From the NCBI GenBank assembly GCA_002428225.1, contig DIUD01000028.1, positions 1 to 19,523 of the forward strand: a stretch of 19,523 bases of DNA. The letters are read 5' to 3'. A program made the translations under genes and the position numbers. The notes beneath the pieces are model-generated. The model worked only from the letters and a program-made list of their open reading frames with translations, did not search any database and was not told where the DNA came from. This document shows, in pieces, positions 16,714-19,523 of the stretch (its first letter is position 1; every line of letters begins with the position of its first letter). The stretch is from Roseovarius sp. UBA6167. GTDB taxonomy: Bacteria; Pseudomonadota; Alphaproteobacteria; Rhodobacterales; Rhodobacteraceae.

Positions 16714-18174
16714 TCAGGCGCTTACGTCAAGCTCGGTCATCATGCCGGCGGCAAGATGGCCCATGTGGTGACAATGCAGCATCCACGGCGCCGCTTCGCC
16801 CGCGTCAAGGGCGATCGTCACCATGCTCATCGGCGGCACCTGCACCGTGTCGCGCAGCGCGCCCGCAATCCGCGTCATGCCAAGGCCCACCACCTGAAAT
16901 ACATGGCCGTGCAGATGCATCGGATGCGCCATCATCGACATGTTGTGAAACATCATCTCGACCCGCTCGCCGCTGCGAACGGGTATCGGCGTGTGGCTGC
17001 CCCAGGCGCGCCCGTCGATGGTCCATTCATAAGGACTCATCGCGCCGCCAAGCATGACCATGGGCGCGCGATCCGCCGGACGCCCTGACAGGGGCGACAA
17101 GGCGCGCAGCGCGGCCTCTTGCGAAAGGTCCGCAAAGGCGGGGGGATGATCGGCCTCTGACAGCCCGTCGATGCGGGGAATTTTCGCACCTCTCGGCGCA
17201 AGGATGATACCGGTTCGCTCGCGCGCGCCTTCGCGCAGGGCCAGAACCGGCAGGGCGCCGCCGTCCCCGGGCAGGTCGATCTCGATATCGAGCCGCTGTC
17301 CCGGCGCGATGGCAAGCCGCGACGCGGCGTAGGGCTGACAGGCATCGCCATCGGTGGCGACAAGCCGCCCGGTGACGGCCCCGAGATCGAGCCAATAAGA
17401 GGTCATCGACGAGGCGTTGATCGCGCGCAGCCGCACACGCCCGCCGCGCTCGACGGCGATCACCTCTGGGTCGTCAAGCGTGCGGTCATTGGCAAGATAG
17501 GCGTCGAAATCGACATCGTTGAGGTCCATCGCCATGGCTCCCATATTGCCCGTCATGGCGTGGTCCCTGCCGCCCGTCATGCCCTGAATCCCCGGCATCC
17601 CCTGCATCCGGCCGTGACCCATCGCCGGGGCCGCGCCATGGCCGCCGGTAACTTCGGCCAGAACCTCCTCTGGGGATTTGAACGAGAAGTCGTGCAGGAA
17701 CAAAACCACCTCCTGCCGGTCATCGGCAATGTCGGCCTCGGAACGCACGATCAGCGGCGCGGCAAGCAGGCCGATTTCCTGCGCCGGGATGTGGCTGTGC
17801 ATCCAGAACGTGCCGGGGCGGGGCGCGAAATCAAAGGCGCGCGTCTCACCCGGCGGCAGCATCGGGTTGGTGTTGGGAACGCCATCCTGCGCATTGGGCG
17901 GGATCTGGCCGTGCCAGTGGATGATCGTCTCCTGCCCGAGCGCGTTGCTCAGATCGACGCGGAACCGCTCGCCGGGATCGAGGGCAAGGCCGAGACGCCC
18001 GCCCTCGTCCACAAGCCCCATGACGGTGGCGGCGCGGCCCTGCACCTCGATGGTGCGGGTGGTGGCGATGAGGCGGCGCGCGTCGGATGCAGCGCCAACG
18101 CGGGCGGGCAGAAGGAGGGCCGCAGATGCGGCGGTGCCGACAGCCAGAAAGCCGCGGCGTGAAAGAGTGGTCAT
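16714..18174 (-). CDS. Tat-exported multicopper oxidase with Met-rich segment (copper resistance type)
   Basis: 486-residue periplasmic oxidase, probably acting on Cu(I) or phenolics with reduction of oxygen to water. A twin-arginine signal is visible (SRRGFLAVG, 5-13) with a hydrophobic stretch and an ARVGA cleavage region. Copper ligands are all present: HWHG (86-89) and HSH (126-128) in the N-terminal domain, HPMHLHGH (417-424) and HCHHMGHLAAGM (467-478) in the C-terminal domain, with Cys468 as the type 1 ligand and Met478 as its axial ligand. A Met/His-rich insert (about 179-216) resembles the copper-binding segments of CueO/CopA-type cuprous oxidases. The ATG at 18174 follows GGAGAT. A small exported protein gene lies 55 bp upstream on the same strand. 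The enzyme class is firm; the substrate is inferred from the Met-rich insert. Confidence 0.93.
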   Translation of the reverse strand: MTTLSRRGFLAVGTAASAALLLPARVGAASDARRLIATTRTIEVQGRAATVMGLVDEGGRLGLALDPGERFRVDLSNALGQETIIHWHGQIPPNAQDGVPNTNPMLPPGETRAFDFAPRPGTFWMHSHIPAQEIGLLAAPLIVRSEADIADDRQEVVLFLHDFSFKSPEEVLAEVTGGHGAAPAMGHGRMQGMPGIQGMTGGRDHAMTGNMGAMAMDLNDVDFDAYLANDRTLDDPEVIAVERGGRVRLRAINASSMTSYWLDLGAVTGRLVATDGDACQPYAASRLAIAPGQRLDIEIDLPGDGGALPVLALREGARERTGIILAPRGAKIPRIDGLSEADHPPAFADLSQEAALRALSPLSGRPADRAPMVMLGGAMSPYEWTIDGRAWGSHTPIPVRSGERVEMMFHNMSMMAHPMHLHGHVFQVVGLGMTRIAGALRDTVQVPPMSMVTIALDAGEAAPWMLHCHHMGHLAAGMMTELDVSA

Positions 18175-18197
18175 TGAACTATCTCCGAAACAGGGGG

Positions 18198-18214
18198 GCC
18201 GGGACGCGCCCGGC
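18198..18214. promoter_or_regulatory. Hairpin in the leader of the multicopper oxidase gene
   Basis: GCCGGG (18198-18203) and CCCGGC (18209-18214) form a 6-bp stem with a 5-nt loop, in the 55-bp gap between the upstream small gene and the oxidase start. It might modulate read-through or mRNA stability; no regulatory mechanism is evident. Confidence 0.3.
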
Positions 18215-18229
18215 AGGCCAGATGAAAGG

Positions 18230-18559
18230 TCAGGCCAAGTGTTTCGGAGGTGGGGAAGTGGCGCGCACCCAATCGGCCCAGAAGCGGGGCGCGTCAGGCC
18301 GGGGATGCGCCGTAAGGGGCGCGGTTGCTTGGGCACTGCCGGTCGCTGCGCTCGGAAACGGGCCGGTGCAAAGCGCCTTGCAGGCGATGTCATCGCCGTC
18401 ATCGGGCAGGTCCGACGGCATCGGGTGCGCGGGCGCGTTGTGGATGTGATACGCCTCAGCCGTGTCATGTGCCGCGCCGTGCAGGCCAAGCGCAGGCAGG
18501 CTCAGCACGAAGGCGAGCAGCGTGGCCACGAAGGGCAGGGCGGTGAAAAACCGGCGCAT
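18230..18559 (-). CDS. Small exported His/Cys-containing protein, upstream of the multicopper oxidase
   Basis: 109-residue protein of unknown function. Residues 1-24 are a signal peptide or membrane anchor (MRRFFTALPFVATLLAFVLS). The short mature part has clustered His (27, 31, 38, 40, 45) in HGAAHDTAEAYHIHNAPAH and an acidic stretch DLPDDGDD. It also has a CxxxC pair (Cys60, Cys64) in IACKALC and a C-terminal PRFWADWVRATSPPPK. Such residues could bind copper. It resembles DUF2946-type small proteins found in copper operons, an impression from memory rather than a database hit. ATG 18559 is preferred; a TTG at 18568 would add three residues. No clear ribosome site precedes it, so translation may be weak or leaderless. 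It shares strand and probably transcript with the oxidase. Confidence 0.68.
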   Translation of the reverse strand: MRRFFTALPFVATLLAFVLSLPALGLHGAAHDTAEAYHIHNAPAHPMPSDLPDDGDDIACKALCTGPFPSAATGSAQATAPLTAHPRPDAPRFWADWVRATSPPPKHLA

Positions 18560-18577
18560 GAAATGCAATTAGGGTGG

Positions 18578-18595
18578 CTTGACCGATCCGGCAAG
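18578..18595. promoter_or_regulatory. Imperfect dyad in the divergent promoter region
   Basis: CTTGACCGATCCGGCAAG is an 18-bp imperfect palindrome (14 of 18 positions symmetric). It lies between the divergent starts of the small exported protein (18559, minus) and cytochrome c (18634, plus). The CTTGACC...CAAG ends are reminiscent of MerR-family copper-regulator operators such as CueR/HmrR sites, but it is shorter than those. It is a candidate operator only. Confidence 0.35.
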
Positions 18596-18633
18596 ATGCA
18601 ACATGCCGAAAGCAGGCAAAACGGGAGGTTGGG

Positions 18634-19023
18634 ATGCGGGGCGGATTGGTGGCGGTTCTGATGATGCTCGCCGGGGCGGCGGCGGCACAGGAGGAAGGCC
18701 GCGAGATTTACGAGCGCTATTGTGTGGCCTGCCACGGGGAGGATGGCAGCGGCGACGGACCCTTGCGCCTTGTGCTGACGCTCGACCCGCCCGACCTCAC
18801 GCGGCTGGCGTCAGACAATGGCGGGGTGTTTCCGCGCCAGCGGGTGATCTGGCGGATCGACGGGCGCGACCCGCTGCTGGCCCATGGCAACGAGATGCCG
18901 GTCTATGGCGATCTGTTCTCGCGGCGCGATCTGATGATCCGCGACGAGACCGGCGAGGTGTTGCACATCGCTCGGCCCATGGCCGATCTGGTGGCCTATC
19001 TGGAGAGCCTGCAGCGGCGTTAG
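18634..19023 (+). CDS. Small periplasmic c-type cytochrome
   Basis: 129-residue monohaem cytochrome c. Residues 1-18 form a signal peptide ending AAAA before QEEG. The haem attachment motif CVACH is at 30-34, preceded by IYERY as in class I cytochromes, and followed by GEDGSGDGPL. A likely axial Met ligand is Met88 in HGNEMPVYGDLF. The C-terminal helix MADLVAYLESLQ is typical. It should act as a periplasmic electron carrier. GGGAGG precedes the ATG by 5 nt. It is divergent from the multicopper oxidase operon, so it could serve as its electron partner or belong to a separate function; it faces convergent hemE. Confidence 0.93.
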   Translation: MRGGLVAVLMMLAGAAAAQEEGREIYERYCVACHGEDGSGDGPLRLVLTLDPPDLTRLASDNGGVFPRQRVIWRIDGRDPLLAHGNEMPVYGDLFSRRDLMIRDETGEVLHIARPMADLVAYLESLQRR

Positions 19024-19092
19024 CGCGTGGCGCCCGGAAACGGGACGTGGGTTCGCGGGTTGCGAAGCCGCGGGATCGGCGGCGCGCGGCTT

Positions 19093-19523
19093 TCAGCCGC
19101 CCCTGACCGCGTCGATCATGCGCTGCACGTTGTCGGGATCGGCATCGGGCGTGATGCCATGGCCGAGGTTGAAGATATGCGGCCCGCCCGAGAGCGCCTT
19201 GACGATGCGGCGGGTCTCGGAAATCAGCGCCGCGCCCCCCGTGACCAGGTGCGAGGCGCGCAGGTTGCCCTGCACGCAGCCATCCACCTGCACCTTCGCG
19301 GCCACCCATTCCGCGCTCACCGAATCGTCCACCGCCACGCAATCGGCCCCGGTCCTGCGGTGAAAGCCGATATAATTCTCGCCCGCCCCGCGCGGAAAGG
19401 CGATGACCGGGATGCCCGGATGCTGCTCTTTCAGCGCCGCGATGATGCGGCGGGCGGGCTCGGTGGCGTAACGCTCGAAATCCGCGCCCCTGAGCGATCC
19501 CGCCCAACTGTCGAACAGCTTGA
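19093..19523 (-). CDS. hemE: Uroporphyrinogen decarboxylase, 5' part beyond right edge
   Basis: C-terminal 143 codons of HemE, which removes four acetate carboxyls from uroporphyrinogen III to give coproporphyrinogen III in haem and chlorophyll synthesis. The open frame enters from the right edge with KLFDSWAGSL, continues through IAFPRGAGENYIGF, DCVAVDDSV, VQVDGCVQGNL and the conserved GGPHIFNLGHGITPDADPDN, and ends with AVRGG and TGA at 19095-19093. The His in NLGHGI is a conserved active-site residue. The start lies outside the window. It converges on the cytochrome c gene with a 69-bp gap containing only short hairpins. Confidence 0.95.
   Translation of the reverse strand, partial: KLFDSWAGSLRGADFERYATEPARRIIAALKEQHPGIPVIAFPRGAGENYIGFHRRTGADCVAVDDSVSAEWVAAKVQVDGCVQGNLRASHLVTGGAALISETRRIVKALSGGPHIFNLGHGITPDADPDNVQRMIDAVRGG

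Overview
The window is high-GC DNA from an alphaproteobacterium, most likely Rhodobacterales (Rhodobacteraceae-like). The support is the family make-up: a gene-transfer-agent gp15 fragment of Rhodobacter type, a PrpE-type propionyl-CoA synthetase, HisF/HisE with a Dabb protein, and one LolC/E-type permease paired with LolD. No 16S gene or other direct taxonomic marker is present, so this is inference.

Layout. (1) 1-2400 is an accessory scar next to the 3' end of tRNA-Gln. It holds an unrecognised gene running off the left edge, a tyrosine integrase whose N-terminus has been replaced, the 5' end of an IS110-family transposase, a short piece of a GTA/phage tail gene (gp15), and about 230 bp of unassigned DNA with hairpins. 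This part is visibly less GC-rich and is mosaic. (2) 2400-9217 is ordinary chromosome: tRNA-Gln, a secreted SH3-domain protein, a D-2-hydroxyacid dehydrogenase, a THUMP-type RNA methyltransferase, gamma-glutamyltransferase, and convergent prpE. (3) 9400-12009 holds tRNA-Thr(UGU), a conserved hypothetical with a faint sulfotransferase look, and the tight cluster hisF-hisE-Dabb. (4) 11996-16677 holds an amidase (minus) facing a UbiH-family FAD hydroxylase, then a LolC/E-LolD lipoprotein-export pair. (5) 16714-19023 is a copper/redox patch: a Tat-exported multicopper oxidase with a Met-rich insert, a small exported His/Cys protein upstream of it on the same strand, and a divergent small cytochrome c. 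(6) 19093-19523 is the 3' end of hemE, running off the right edge.

How the genes relate. hisF and hisE act in consecutive or neighbouring steps of histidine synthesis and overlap by 4 bp. The lol pair overlaps by 8 bp and forms one ABC transporter. The multicopper oxidase and its small neighbour probably form a copper-handling operon with the divergent cytochrome c. Most remaining genes are metabolically unrelated housekeeping genes. I found no CRISPR array, no recognisable defence island and no biosynthetic cluster. The part least explained by known families is the left 2.4 kb.
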